This document shows positions 5,581 to 5,629 of a DNA stretch of 5,629 nucleotides, piece after piece (positions within the stretch are counted from its first letter, which is position 1; each line of letters opens with the position of its first letter). Under the pieces are notes generated by a model. That model was not told the DNA's origin. It did not search any database and saw only the letters and a list, made by a program, of their open reading frames with translations. A program made the translations under genes and the position numbers. This DNA is from Gemmatimonadales bacterium (GTDB lineage: Bacteria; Gemmatimonadota; Gemmatimonadetes; Gemmatimonadales; GWC2-71-9): contig JAUVRV010000213.1 in the NCBI GenBank assembly GCA_030597435.1, positions 1-5,629 of the forward strand. Reading direction: 5' to 3'.

Positions 5581-5629
5581 CTACGGGTTGCGGTGGTACG
5601 TCGTCAACATTGGCCTTGTAGCTGCATGA
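5581..5629 (-). CDS. Possible 3' tail of an unknown upstream gene
   Basis: One - strand frame enters the window and ends in TAG 12 bases before the flippase ATG. Its last residues are HAATRPMLTTYHRNP. The close spacing and plausible codon choice fit an upstream gene in the same operon. The other two frames cannot be excluded: one stops at TGA (5606-5604) and one runs on into the flippase gene. Too short to assign a function. Confidence 0.3.
   Translation of the reverse strand, partial: HAATRPMLTTYHRNP

Overview
The window is a moderately GC-rich bacterial stretch of six visible genes or gene remnants plus two edge fragments. It contains no rRNA, tRNA, CRISPR array, insertion sequence or phage gene. 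Compact genes, the COG1078-type HD phosphohydrolase, the multi-FHA protein with a Pro/Ala linker and the flippase-like protein recall environmental bacteria such as Gemmatimonadota. This is an impression from protein style; no marker gene confirms it.

Layout. On the + strand, bases 1-372 hold the 3' end of a metal-ion ABC transporter permease (ZnuB/TroC/MntB type). A 66-base gap follows, carrying a TATAAT element only nine bases before the ATG of an HD-domain phosphohydrolase (439-1731), so that gene may be almost leaderless. Everything from 1715 to 5629 is on the - strand. Read in its own direction, this block starts with a possible 3' tail of an unknown gene (5629-5581). Next comes a polytopic UPF0104/LPG_synthase_TM flippase-like gene broken by one in-frame TAG (5568-4471). 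It is followed by a 559-residue triple-FHA scaffold (4401-2722), a PP2C Ser/Thr phosphatase (2720-1968) and an unrecognised 71-residue protein (1930-1715). The last gene overlaps the end of the HD gene tail to tail by 17 bases.

How it may work together. FHA domains read phosphothreonine and PP2C enzymes erase it, so the FHA and PP2C genes form a reader/eraser pair, joined by a one-base gap and a TTG start that suggests translational coupling. No kinase lies in the window. The FHA protein has two intact and one degenerate FHA domain. Its disordered linker carries three copies of a T[L/M]HGIP motif, and a T-x-[F/V]-I-Q motif follows the first and third FHA domains. These threonines are candidate phosphorylation or docking sites.

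The most unusual observations are the repeated motifs in the FHA scaffold, the clean amber interruption of the flippase gene, the small unassigned gene at the operon end, and the promoter arrangement in front of the HD gene.
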